Positions 1 to 10,035 of a stretch of 64,000 nucleotides of DNA are shown here, piece after piece; the first letter of the stretch is position 1, and each line of letters starts with the position of its first letter. The stretch comes from Gonatopus flavifemur (Eukaryota; Arthropoda; Insecta; Hymenoptera; Dryinidae): positions 5,518,001 through 5,582,000 of the forward strand of contig JAFFJZ010000007.1 of the NCBI GenBank assembly GCA_018340375.1, given 5' to 3'. The notes beneath the pieces are model-generated. The model was not told the DNA's origin. It was given only the letters and a program-made list of their open reading frames with translations, and did no database searches. Both the position numbers and the translations under genes were made by a program.

Positions 1-54
1 ATTATTCATGAAATAATTCATATTCAGAGTGCTTGTGTTCTTAAATGTTCACTA

Positions 55-1308
55 ATGGGGTCAGTTACCTTATTCAAATCAAAAGGAGCTAATGTTGTCA
101 CAATGGCTTTCACTGGTATTGCGGCTACGTTATTACCTGAAGGGAAAACAGTTCATAAAGTTTTTGGATTACCTGTACCTTTATATTCTCATCCATCTTC
201 TAACATTGAAGCGCAATCAAAAGAGGCAAATGTGTTGAAAAATACTGATGTTTTCATTTGGGATGAGGCCCCAATGGCTCCACGTTATGCCTCAGAGATT
301 ATGGATCGAACTTTGCGAGATTTCATGTGTAATGATATACCGTTTGGTGGGAAAATTGTTATTTTGGGTGGTGGTTTTAGGCAGTTACTCCCAGTGAAAT
401 CAAGAGGTACTCGAAGCGAAATGGTAGATTTATCTATAAAACGTAGTTCATTATGGCAATGTTTTAAATTATTTCCTTTATTCCAAAATGTACGGATTTC
501 GAAAGAAGAAGTGGAATTCGGAAAATTTTTATTATCTCTTGGAGAAGGAATATTGAATGATAAAGGCGATAACGTTGAATTTCCAGAGAATGTTATAATG
601 AATCCAAATATGAGTTCGGTTGAAGTGATTTTTGGAGACTATATAAAGGCTCGAGATTTCAAGAAAGCATGTAATTGCGCTATACTATCGGCAAGGAATG
701 TGGATGTTGATGAGATGAATCAAGAAGCCGTCAACATACTTGATGTCACTTCAGAAAAGATTTTCACGAGTGTAGATAGTATTGATTATGATGTAAAAAA
801 TGAAAAAATTGGAGAAACAATATTACCAGAATATTTGAATACTTTGGCTCCGTCGTGTTTACCTCCTCATGAATTACGTTTGAGGAAATATTGTGTTGTT
901 ATGCTCATTAGAAATTTAAGTATCTATGAAGGGCTTTGTAATGGAACAAGATTATTAGTATTAGAATTAGGTAATCATTCGTTGAAATGTGAAATTCTTA
1001 CTGGAGATAAAATTGGAGAGATAATTTTTTTAAATCGAATAACATTATATTGTGAAGATATTTATCCATTTACTTTCAAACGTCGTCAATTTTCGGTGAG
1101 GTTAGCATTTGCTATGACAATTAACAAATCACAAGGACAAACTTTTGAGGAAATTGGTCTTGATCTTCGAAGAGATGTATTTGATCACGGTCAATTGTAC
1201 GTTGCATGTTCAAGAGTTCGTTCATGGACATCTTTGATAGTATTTCTTGGGAATCAACGTACTGATAGAAAACTAAAGAATTATGTTTACACAGAATTGT
1301 ATAAGTAA
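55..1308 (+). pseudogene. Helitron-type PIF1-like helicase, C-terminal fragment
   Basis: The 417-codon frame reads as the C-terminal part of a PIF1-like superfamily 1B DNA helicase of the kind fused to the Rep domain in Helitron transposons. Visible motifs in order: TGIAAT near residue 20 (motif Ia), WDEAPMAP near 69 (Walker B), a GGGFRQLLPV block near 105 where GGDFRQ is usual (motif III), and INKSQGQTF plus YVACSRV at the C-terminus (motifs V and VI). The frame stays open to the window edge, but no Walker A GxxGxGKT is found in the 18 codons before the first Met, so the ATP-binding loop is missing or lies beyond a break. Nothing like the Rep domain is in the window. It is probably a 5'-truncated or decayed Helitron copy; a cellular Pif1 is less likely because the WDEAPMAP and LRDxM style is typical of Helitrons. 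The family call is firm; activity is unlikely. Confidence 0.85.
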
Positions 1309-2934
1309 TATATTATATCACTATATCGGTTCATATTCCTTGGTGAAAACATATGTTTGTACTAAGCGGGTCTATGTAAAAAGTGCGAAGTATTTATAAT
1401 TCCAAGATTTGATATATACCCTACTAAGTATATACGAGTCTTTAAAAAAACATGGAAATTTTTGAACCTTTTTTTTGTCGCACGTAAAACTTTCGATATT
1501 CGGCAATCGTTCTATTGTGTTTGAAAAACAGCATTATTAAATTTTATAAAGCTGCTCATTTGTGATGACAACGAGAATACACATGATATATGTTCAAATT
1601 ATGTTTTCTATATATTTCATAAATATGAAGTATTGGGCTTATGTTTTTTTTTGTTTTTTATTAATTTGTTGTTTGCTGTTTTGTAATTACAATCATGCAA
1701 ATTCCGCTTTTAGGTTGAATAGTGATTGTATTTTGTTAGATAGTGTTTGCTTTTAGTGTGTTCAATTCATATAGCACAATCAATCAAGTTGAAGTTCAAA
1801 TGAACATTTTTGGAACTGAACGAATTCATGAAATATATTCTTCATGGATATATCGTGGATTGCAGTGTTGTGGGGGAATTCATATTCCATAAATCTCGAG
1901 TGAACGTGTTTTCGAGAGGATTTTCGTATGCTGCATTTGTTTTAGTTTTTTTTTCAAAATTCACTTACACGATGTTCGATTTGGTTTGACGGGATTTTTA
2001 TTTCATTTTTTTCGTGTTTCATTTATACTTTTTTCATGCGTTTTTTTAAGTTTCAATATCCTTGTGAAAATATCTGTACGTCAAATACTGGCAAAAACTA
2101 CGCCTAAATTTGGTGTTTTGGACATTTCCGTAAAAAAACGTAGAAAATTACACTGAGCTACGTTGTTCAGGAAGTATGTAGTATTATATCAAATTACTGC
2201 ATACTGCACCAAGTTTAGGTTTTTTTTACGCCCAATTACTACTTATCACGCTCATCCGTGGTCATTTCCGGTTCGTAGCTTTGGAGAAAAAACTAGATGA
2301 ACATCTGAATGTAATCCAAATGGAATCCGGATAAATGTATCCAGTTGTATTCGGGCGCGAATACGGATCTTGTGGTGATATTTTATTTGGTTCTATCCAG
2401 ATTCTATCTGAATTTTGATACTGGACATGATTCGAAATCACTCATGAAATTCGGATGAAACTGATTGATTTCCTTGTTTGGGTTTAATTCGGAATTTTGA
2501 ATAATATCCAGCTCCAAAACCCTGATACGATTTGGATAGGACGGGATAGATAATTACCGCAAAATCCGTATTTGCGTTTGGATATACTTGGATACACTTT
2601 ATTCGGGTTTTATCCGTATTCTCATTCGAATTTCATGCTGTTTCTTTATCCGGTTTTGACACAGAGACAAAATTGCTGTAATTATAGGGGCGGCATTAAA
2701 TTGCTGTGTTATATGTACTGAAATTTTTGTTCAATCAACCAAGGTCTCTGATAAGAATGAAATATTTGCTGCAATGGTCACATAAATTACGATAAATTTA
2801 ACAGATATTTCAGTATAAATTACTGCAATATAATGTTATTCCTATATTCATCGGGGGTATAGTAAATATTACAGCAAACTTTCCTCTGTGTAGCAGAAAA
2901 AACGTCTCCCACTTATGTTTTTTCACGTATAATA
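1309..2934. other. Noncoding stretch, AT-rich
   Basis: No gene is seen. Between about 2300 and 2670 short words such as TATCCGGAT, CCGTATTC and ATTCGGGT recur in both orientations, which suggests an old, degenerate inverted-repeat element. I could not find the 3' hairpin and CTRR end expected of a Helitron. Confidence 0.4.
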
Positions 2935-3150
2935 ATTACGTACTTTCATGCCACACTGCTATACGCTCATCTGAGTAATGTCAGAGTTGTAGAACTGAGC
3001 CGAATTACGTTTATTTACTCGCAATTACGCACTTTTATACTAAATAACAACTGATGATGCTTATCTGAGGTAATGTCCGGGTTGTAAAATTACGGTGAAT
3101 TTCGTTTTTTTATGCCGCATCACGTACTTTTATATTAACCTGCTATTATC
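2935..3150. repeat. Imperfect tandem repeat, about 90 bp period
   Basis: Units starting near 2935, 3023 and 3118 share AATTACG(T/C)AC, a CTCATCTGAG/CTTATCTGAG core and GTCAGAGTTGT/GTCCGGGTTGT. They are divergent and noncoding. A related stretch with CGCTCATCCGTGG lies near 2250. Confidence 0.5.
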
Positions 3151-3410
3151 CTTGAGAACATTTATCCTATTATCATTAAAAGTGTTCAGCTTGTCCGTCA
3201 GGGGTTTTGGAGAAAAATGCATTTTGATTGAAATGGGTTGAGTTTCTCTAAGGGGAATAGTAGTTCAGAATAAAAGGACGTGATGAAACATACAAAAAGC
3301 AATTCAACGTAATTCTATAATCTTATTATTTTATTCTTGGAAAAGATACTCTATTTCAACGAAAATGTTTCTTCCCTGGTCGGAGAAACGCATTGGAATT
3401 GAACAAAGGT

Positions 3411-3550
3411 TCTTCAATCCTTTATCTATCGCGGTACATCGCCCGAATTTTGAATTTTGAAAAACAATTGTATGTTACCGACTGAGAAAAAAATTTTTCT
3501 TCGAAATTTAAAATTCGGGTGATATACCGCGATAGATGAAGGATTGAAGA
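3411..3550. repeat. Inverted-repeat element (MITE-like)
   Basis: The left arm begins TCTTCAATCC and contains TCTATCGCGGTACATC. The right arm reads back as the near-complement and ends GGATTGAAGA. The centre carries TTACCGACTGAGAAAAAA, which recurs near 53045. Confidence 0.75.
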
Positions 3551-3836
3551 TTGATTCCTGAAAATTTCATACTTCTTTATGAATTCAGTTCAGAGTATTC
3601 TTGCCGAGAAAATGTTTACTCAGTTGGTACGCTTGTATGGCGGGTTACATCTGCGGGAGTCGTTGGTATCCCCTTAATCAACGTGTAACAAAAGATAAAC
3701 ACTAAGCTGCTGCTTATCATTTATCCTTTGTTATACATGCGTTGGAAAGGCGAACAAAATTCCTAAACCCCGGCTCTGATCACTGTATCCACACACAGGA
3801 AACTATTCCTGTTGATCTGATAAATTTTTATTCGAA

Positions 3837-3984
3837 CCCAGATAACATTTTGAAGCTCCTCCCTAGGTTTGCGAGCAATTTGCGTGCAGATGCTTATCCA
3901 TGTGCGTCGCTTTGTGAGCGTACAAGCATATTGCGCGCAAATCCTTATCTAGGTGTGTCGCTTCGTGAGGGCATGTTATCTGGG
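3837..3984. repeat. CCCAGATAAC-family inverted-terminal element, copy 1
   Basis: It starts CCCAGATAACATTTTG and ends GCATGTTATCTGGG, an inverted pair. The interior is GC-richer than its surroundings, with GCGTGCAGATGC and GTGCGTCGC. The small open frame across it is repeat-derived. Relatives lie at 24654-24801 and 58929-59874. Confidence 0.7.
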
Positions 3985-4359
3985 AATAGGTCCAAATAAA
4001 TATTTTTTAAATAAAAATAAACATTTTTTCATACAAACAAATTTGTTATTTGAAAAAAGAACCAGATAATAACTGTTTTTACATAATATATTTATTTCTG
4101 TGTTGAAGGAATATCTAATAATATCATTATTTATACCTATTCAAATGATAATTTCTTAGATTCAAAGGAATACTCTGTTCTGTACATTTTTTGAAAATGA
4201 AAAAGAACAATTCTGTTATGAGAAATTGTAGAGAAAACACAGTAGAGAAAATGTAATAAGATGAATTGAAAAAAAAATCACTTCTCAAAGATTCGATCGC
4301 AAATGATTAAATCTGACTGTCGATGCTGTATCACTGAAGCCACCGTCGGTTAGTTAAAG

Positions 4360-4523
4360 CAGTGATGCCAGAATGGAGGGCGAGGACCGTCGAAGCTACC
4401 CTTTCTCCGTTACACAAACGTACACAACATTTGATTGTGTGCGTGCCAGAAAAGGACCGCAGGGGAAATGTAACGGAGAGAGGGTAACCTCGACGGTCCT
4501 CACCCTCCATTCTGGCATCACTG
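4360..4523. repeat. Inverted-repeat element (MITE), 164 bp
   Basis: The left arm CAGTGATGCCAGAATGGAGG and the right arm ending CCATTCTGGCATCACTG are complementary over about 55 bp, with a few mismatches around the central loop. No coding capacity. Confidence 0.85.
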
Positions 4524-5156
4524 AGTTGAAGTACTTGAAGTAGCTTGCTTTCTTCGCGTATATTACATTATTCTTGATTGAGCTCATTCGTTGAAAGTGA
4601 ATGTTTCTAAAATTGAGTCGCGTTGGAATGAAATTCAAAATAATTTGTCTTACGGATGCCTAGGGTACACGTATATACACGTAAGTTTCATTAAAAAATA
4701 GCTCCCGACTGTGGTGACTTCTCATTGTGAGACCTGGGACATATATGCGACGTTCTCAAAATATTCTGAGACGTTATTTTTACATCCTCTGTGTAAGTTC
4801 TGTTTGGACTTTCAAGCGTATTTTCTGTACGTACAGAAAAGTTTTTGGTGCTGTATGCGAATTTCCTTATCTCAATATCTATAAATTTTGTACCTAAAGG
4901 CTGTTAAAGGAGTATGTCTTGAATTTGAGAGAGTATTAGAGTTATCATCCAAGCAAGATTTCTTCGCACGAAAACACTCGAAATTGAATCCATAAAAAAA
5001 TCTGAAATTTCCATACATGTGTGAAGACGATATAAATTTTGGATTTAAAAAAAAATTCTCCAAGAAACAAAATTTTCGGAATTCAAAATTCGGATTCTTT
5101 ACAACCTGGTGAAAAATGTGCATAGATTCGGATGAATTCGGATTGAGGGCGTGTCC
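4524..5156. other. Noncoding stretch
   Basis: No gene, RNA or clear repeat is recognised between the 164-bp inverted-repeat element and the G-run. Confidence 0.4.
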
Positions 5157-5174
5157 GGGGGGGGGGGGGGGGGG
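5157..5174. repeat. Poly-G run, about 18 G
   Basis: An uninterrupted run of G inside AT-rich sequence, followed by CCTAGACCCC. It could form a G-quadruplex on the + strand, and it is also a typical place for sequencing or assembly error. Confidence 0.9.
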
Positions 5175-5259
5175 CCTAGACCCCTTAAATTCATAATTTT
5201 CTCCTTCTTATACATCTATATATTATATATATATCTATATATTCCGTATGTATAGATAT

Positions 5260-5432
5260 CCCTGGTGAAAATCCAGAAGTGAAAGAAGAGGGTATTGGAA
5301 CAAATGAAACCTGAAAATGTTTCAATTCCCTCCTAAATTACGCTTAGGTGACTCTTTGTTACTTTTAGGTGACTCTTCGCTTGCGCTTTCGTCGCGCTTT
5401 CATTGCGCTTCAACGCTTCATTTTCACCAGGG
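5260..5432. repeat. CCCTGGTGAAAAT-family MITE, 173 bp
   Basis: The ends CCCTGGTGAAAAT and ATTTTCACCAGGG are exact inverted repeats. The interior has short repeats of TAGGTGACTCTT and GCGCTT. The same ends bound a 1.07-kb element at 60460-61534. Confidence 0.8.
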
Positions 5433-5925
5433 ATACATCTATAACGTAGTCCCCTCCCAACAAAAATTCTGAATAAGCCTTTGATTCGGATAAAAAGTTG
5501 AAGATGGATACAAAAATAGGATTGAAACGAATAAAATTGCAATCCAATTTTATCCCACCTAACATATCACAATTTTTGTTACAAGAATGTTGAAAGTAAT
5601 GGAATTGTCTCTTGTAATTTTACACTCAAGGATGCAACAGGTTATATTACATCTGTCACAAAAATGTTATATTGCGTCCACATAAAAAATTTCTTTAATA
5701 TGGATGTAATATTATATTCATGCAACAGCTGTAATGTAACCTCTTACATCTTTGAGCGTAGAATTACAAGTTACAATTCCATTATATTTAACATTCTTGT
5801 AACAAAAATTGTGATGTGTTAGATGGGATCCATCTCGATCCCATGTTTGTATCTATTTTCATATTTTTATGCGAATTTATCTACGTTTGTACTAGGGCAG
5901 GTATAAATAGAGTCTCGGAGAATTA

Positions 5926-6000
5926 GGCTACGTCTAAAGACACTCAAGAGTGTCTGCAATGTGAGCTTGTAGACACTCTTGAGTGTCTCTAGACATAACC
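5926..6000. repeat. Short palindrome, GGCTACGTCTA family
   Basis: The arms GGCTACGTCTAAAGACACTC and GAGTGTCTCTAGACATAACC are near-complementary. A smaller relative sits in intron 1 of gene copy A (12484-12525), and longer elements with related ends sit in intron 1 of copies B and C. Confidence 0.7.
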
Positions 6001-6237
6001 GAAGAATTATCCTTGAAAACTCCAAATCTTTTTTATGATAAATTCAGATCTAATTATTTTGGTGCGAAAAAAACTTGTTCGGTCAGTAACGTTGGTATTC
6101 CCTTAATTCAATGCCAAACTTCTCCTCTTTCCCCCACTTTCGAACGGTCCCAAGGCGCGTTTTCAGTAAAGATCAGTTTCGCCCAATCGAGAGACGATTA
6201 TATGAACCTGCCTTGAACTTTATGCTGATGGCAGAAG

Positions 6238-6374
6238 CGGTAGGGAGTCTTTTGACCGAAAAAGTTTTTGGCCGAATCGACATAATTTGACAATCGCTAG
6301 TCATTTTCTAGTGTTCTCTGAAAGCGACTAGTGATTGTCAAATCATGTCGATTCGGCCAAAAGACCCCCTACCG
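6238..6374. repeat. MITE with target duplication CAGAAG
   Basis: The inverted arms CGGTAGGGAGTCTTTT and AAAAGACCCCCTACCG enclose a shared GGCCGAATCGACAT core. The element is flanked on both sides by CAGAAG (6232-6237 and 6375-6380), a plausible 6-bp target-site duplication. Confidence 0.8.
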
Positions 6375-6390
6375 CAGAAGCCTCTTACGA

Positions 6391-6518
6391 GGATCTATGT
6401 GAAAGCTTTGGATTGTAAATGTTTCGAAACTTTGTTTGAATAGAAAGGTTGTGTACGTTGCTATTCTTTTCAATCAAGGTTCCGAAATGTTTCCAATTCG
6501 AAGCTTTTACATAAATCC
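6391..6518. repeat. Imperfect inverted repeat
   Basis: GGATCTATGTGAAAGCTTTG pairs with CGAAGCTTTTACATAAATCC across about 80 bp. Confidence 0.6.
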
Positions 6519-6583
6519 CCTCACGGCTTAAAATAAACGAGACTGTTAGATTTTCGAGAGTTGAAATAAACGAAGCTTTACTG

Positions 6584-7079
6584 TACAGTAGGTGGATTTA
6601 ATCCGTTCCCTGCAAATTTCATCAATTTAAGAACACCCACAATTAAATTCCGATTGTAACCATAAGATTTGATTTAGAAATTTTTGAACGATCTCATCGA
6701 TCAGCATGAATTATTCCTCAAGTGTTCAGGTGTTGAGAATTCAATTTTTATCGAAAATTTGGGAATTGTGGTATAGTTTTCCACAACTCATCAAAAGTAG
6801 CAGGGAACGGATTAAATCCACTGATCTATAGTACACACTGGATAGTGCATAGCTCGCCGGAACGTGTACCATTTAGAAAGCCATATGTACCGGTGGAAGT
6901 GCCAACCCCCAACGGAATGTAATAAAATCAACCAATCCCGCGCGGCGGTTGTTTAGAAAGACGGTGGAATTGCCAACACACGGCGGCGCCACAAAGAGAA
7001 CCAAGCGTGCATACGAGAAGACTATGCTATGCACTATCCAGTGTATATTATAGATCAGTGATTAAATCTACCCATTGTA
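6584..7079. repeat. TACAGTGGATGG-type MITE, copy 1, interrupted
   Basis: It starts TACAGTAGGTGGATTTAATC and ends near TAAATCTACCCATTGTA. The body matches 9077-9322 in reverse orientation. A second element (6819-7060) is inserted just before the right end. Confidence 0.8.
6819..7060. mobile_element. hAT-like MITE nested in another MITE
   Basis: The termini CACTGATC and GATCAGTG are inverted repeats with longer arms (ACACTGGATAGTGCATAG). The flanks are the 8-bp duplication ATTAAATC at 6811-6818 and 7061-7068. An 8-bp duplication with CA..TG-like ends fits a non-autonomous hAT element. It interrupts the right end of the element at 6584-7079. A sister copy is at 11510-11693. Confidence 0.85.
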
Positions 7080-7150
7080 CATGCGTAATAATTGAACTGC
7101 ATTCCCGCATGGTAGCACTGGAATCCGTCTAGAATGTTTTTATGTGAGTT

Positions 7151-7408
7151 CATGGGTAGACACTCAATATCCCGACCGCCTGTTGACCCGACGGACTGTG
7201 ATCCCGAAGTTTTATATCCCGACTGAAGAAAATTCTGACTCCTGATGCATTCTTCAATCTATTTGATCTTGGCCTCCTTTTCTATCTTATAGTAATGATG
7301 AATTGGGGATGCATCTCAAAGCGGGATTATCTTTAGTCGGGATATTGAATTTCGGGGTAACAGCCCTTCGGACCAACGGGCAGTCGGGCTATTGGAGGTC
7401 TACCAGTT
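7151..7408. repeat. Inverted-repeat element with CAATATCCCGAC arms
   Basis: The left arm CATGGGTAGACACTC..ATATCCCGACC pairs with the right arm GTCGGGCTATTGGAGGTCTACC, with mismatches. Internal TATCCCGACT and AGTCGGGATAT form a second nested pair. Confidence 0.65.
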
Positions 7409-7691
7409 CATGCTCCCTGGTTAAGGTCTAAACATACAAGTTACGTAAACGCGAACGTGAGGAACGGAAGACTGCGCAGATCACATATACGGTTCCTGCG
7501 CATCTGTTCTTACGTTTATGTTAGTTATGTAGACAGACCAATAAGGTGTAAACTGATGCGAAGCTGAACGAGTTTCAGCTTTGAGCGTCAAACATTGGAA
7601 GAAAACGGAGGTAATGTGGAACCTCTCCCTCTATCCAAGGTGTCGCTCATCGCTCATCGCTCGCATGAAATTACACCTCTAGAGTGCCGAA

Positions 7692-7870
7692 GATCCGAAG
7701 ACAAGCGTCCCGAAAGTTGGCGAACCCGAAAATTGGAACCTCATACTGTTCTTCGATATAATTCCGGCTGAAAGATGAACAAAAATAACGATATCATTGT
7801 GGGTGTGAAAATACACCATAAGGTTTCAATTTTCGGGTCAACTGGCTTTTGAGACACTCGTCTTCGGGTC
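7692..7870. repeat. Inverted-repeat element, GATCCGAAGAC arms
   Basis: GATCCGAAGACAAGCGTC..AACCCGAAAATTGGAACC pairs with GGTTTCAATTTTCGGGT..GACACTCGTCTTCGGGTC. The downstream GGGTCTACCAGT resembles the right end of the 7151-7408 element, so the two may be one family. Confidence 0.6.
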
Positions 7871-7965
7871 TATTATGCATTGGGCCAATTGTCTTCCGAG
7901 TCTTTTGGGGTCTACCAGTAAACACGTGTATGAATGTAATGATGCCCATAAAACTATGATATACT

Positions 7966-8081
7966 GGAGCCTTCTGAAGTAGCTGACCTGATCATCTGGT
8001 CATGACCAGATCACTTTCTCAACCAATCAAAGATGATCTGGTCATGACCAGATGATCAGATCAGCTACTTCGGAAGGCTCC
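7966..8081. repeat. GGAGCCTTC palindrome, long form (116 bp)
   Basis: The outer arms GGAGCCTTCTGAAGTAGC and GCTACTTCGGAAGGCTCC enclose two copies of the perfect palindrome CTGGTCATGACCAG. The next two entries are shorter forms that have lost the centre. Confidence 0.85.
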
Positions 8082-8579
8082 ACTGTGTTGATATTCTCAG
8101 AGAATTGAAGACGTAATTGGTTGATCTAAAAGAACTGACCAATCTTCATTGCGTATCACAATTTTATTGGCATTGCTGCGTGTATAGGTCTAGCTACACA
8201 AGTATGAAATTGTGGACGTAAGAAAGGAAAGGCTACGTAGAATTCGTATACGAGATTTGCGCAACCCTCCGTTTCTTACATTAATGTTTACGTCCCAGAT
8301 AATACAATAGTTCGTGGGCGGTTCCAAAAGAGTTCTTGAACTAAATTCTGGAAGAATTATTTTTCCGAACTCCTGACGAGTTCTCAAAGAGTTCTTTGAA
8401 TTCTAAGAGAATTATTTGGGAGCTCTATAATAAATCCCGTGGGTGTTCTATAAAAGTATTGAAAGAACACTTTGAGATGACTTTAAAGACTCTTTAATGT
8501 CCACTTGTTAGGACTCTGATGAAGCCATAGAGATATTAGAATAGATGGGGCAAGCATGGAGATTTCACATAAGTGGAAA

Positions 8580-8710
8580 CGTCATCCCAATAGAAAGAGA
8601 GAAGAAATGAGATTGCCAAAGTGTCACTGTCTTCCGTGCGATGACGTATTGAATGAAAGACAGTGACGCTTTGGCACCCTCATCTCTTCTCTCTGTTTAT
8701 TGCGATGACG
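8580..8710. repeat. Inverted-repeat element, 131 bp
   Basis: CGTCATCCCAATAG..GCCAAAGTGTCACTGTC pairs with GACAGTGACGCTTTGGC..ATTGCGATGACG. No coding capacity. Confidence 0.75.
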
Positions 8711-8860
8711 CGATCAGTTCCAGCATGCCCACTCTATTCTATTATCTCTATGGACAAAGCTCTGTCCCTGCTAGAGAAGAACTTCCTACGAATTCAGATT
8801 ACATGTGGAATTTCCGCAGATTTCTATGATTGTGAAAAAGGGTTGGGTAAGAATGATTAA

Positions 8861-8915
8861 GGAGCCTTCCGAAGTAGCTGACCAGATGATCAGATCAGCT
8901 ACTTCGGAAGGCTCC
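8861..8915. repeat. GGAGCCTTC palindrome, short form (55 bp)
   Basis: Near-perfect hairpin: GGAGCCTTCCGAAGTAGC, a short AGATGATC-containing centre, GCTACTTCGGAAGGCTCC. Same sequence as 9659-9713. Confidence 0.9.
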
Positions 8916-9076
8916 TAAGTGATGATGGTTGGTTCGAATCCATAAAATAAAAAAATATGTAATTAGTAATATTAAATGAGAACAAAAAACTAATCATATG
9001 TATTTCGTTCTTCACTCGTGTGAATTACAAACATTTTGGCATTCGTTGATACTCAAAATTTCAATGATTGATTTGG

Positions 9077-9322
9077 TACAGTGGATGGATTCAATCCATT
9101 CCCTGCAACTTTTGATGAGTTGTGGAGAACTATACCATAGTTCCCAAATTTTTGATAAAAATTGAATTTTCAACACCTGAACACTTGAGGAATAATTCAT
9201 GCTGATCAATGAGATCGTTCAAAAGTTTCTAAATCAAATATTATGGTTAAAATCGGAATTTAATTGTGAGTGTTCTTAATTTGATGAAATTTGCAGGGAA
9301 CAGATTAAATCCGCCCACTGTA
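9077..9322. repeat. TACAGTGGATGG-type MITE, copy 2
   Basis: 246 bp, ends TACAGTGGATGG and CCGCCCACTGTA. The body is the reverse complement of the outer element at 6584-7079 without its nested insert, so it shows the uninterrupted form. Confidence 0.8.
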
Positions 9323-9658
9323 TAATCAATTTTGCAGGTTATATTTTTACAAAGTGCCTGAACTTTAATATTTTCTGTGAATTGAATGATCGTTCGATAA
9401 ATAAAAGCTTGATGAACGTAGAAGATCAGCGAATTAATCATTCAATAATTATCCACATACACATAATATTTTAGAATGATTTTTATATTTGATAAACACA
9501 TGAGTTCCGTAAGAGTTCTTTAATCATTCATGTCAAGAGTTCACAACGATTTCTGTTAACTAATGAACCGAGCTCGTCAAGAGTTCTATTCATAGGACAT
9601 CAACGACTTCTTGGGATAATTGAGAAGAATATTTGTCGATTACTTTAGAATTCTTGAT
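9323..9658. other. Noncoding stretch
   Basis: No gene or element recognised; AT-rich, with short AAGAGTTC(T/A) words. Confidence 0.4.
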
Positions 9659-9713
9659 GGAGCCTTCCGAAGTAGCTGACCAGATGATCAGATCAGCTAC
9701 TTCGGAAGGCTCC
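9659..9713. repeat. GGAGCCTTC palindrome, short form (55 bp)
   Basis: By eye identical to the copy at 8861-8915; third member of the family within 1.8 kb. Confidence 0.9.
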
Positions 9714-9721
9714 GATCAGGG

Positions 9722-9934
9722 GGCATAATCTCAAATGCAACATTCTCAAACGGATTTCAGCGCTGCCGTACGGTAGTACAGTGAATTATTCGCCATAGAT
9801 ACAACTAACACAAACAATGAACAAATCACACCGATTTTCGAATTAGTGTTAGTGTATACATGTAAAATAGTTCACTGTACTACCGTATGGTGGCGCTGAA
9901 ATCCGTTTGAAAATTTTCTATTCGAGATTATGCC
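9722..9934. repeat. Inverted-repeat element (MITE), 213 bp
   Basis: GGCATAATCTC..CAAACGGATTTCAGCGC pairs with GCGCTGAAATCCGTTTG..GAGATTATGCC. A second inner pair, TAGTACAGTGAA and TTCACTGTACTA, continues the arms. Confidence 0.85.
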
Positions 9935-10035
9935 GAACATGAATTTGATTGGTGGATTTGAATTCGTTCGATTGGGCGCGCGTGTATTATTCTTAGAAAA
10001 TAATTAGACCTGATTACATAGTGTATATATATATA

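Noticed and set aside
1562..1756. 64-codon hydrophobic frame after the helicase fragment
   Set aside because: Low-complexity, T-rich sequence; no conserved partner, and no clean relation to the leaders of the RPA-like genes.
3742..3999. 85-codon open frame
   Set aside because: It lies across a CCCAGATAAC repeat; similar short frames appear in the other copies, so it follows from repeat composition.
7966..9713. CRISPR-like array
   Set aside because: Three palindromes at irregular spacing with no spacer structure, in a eukaryotic genome; they are MITE-type hairpins.
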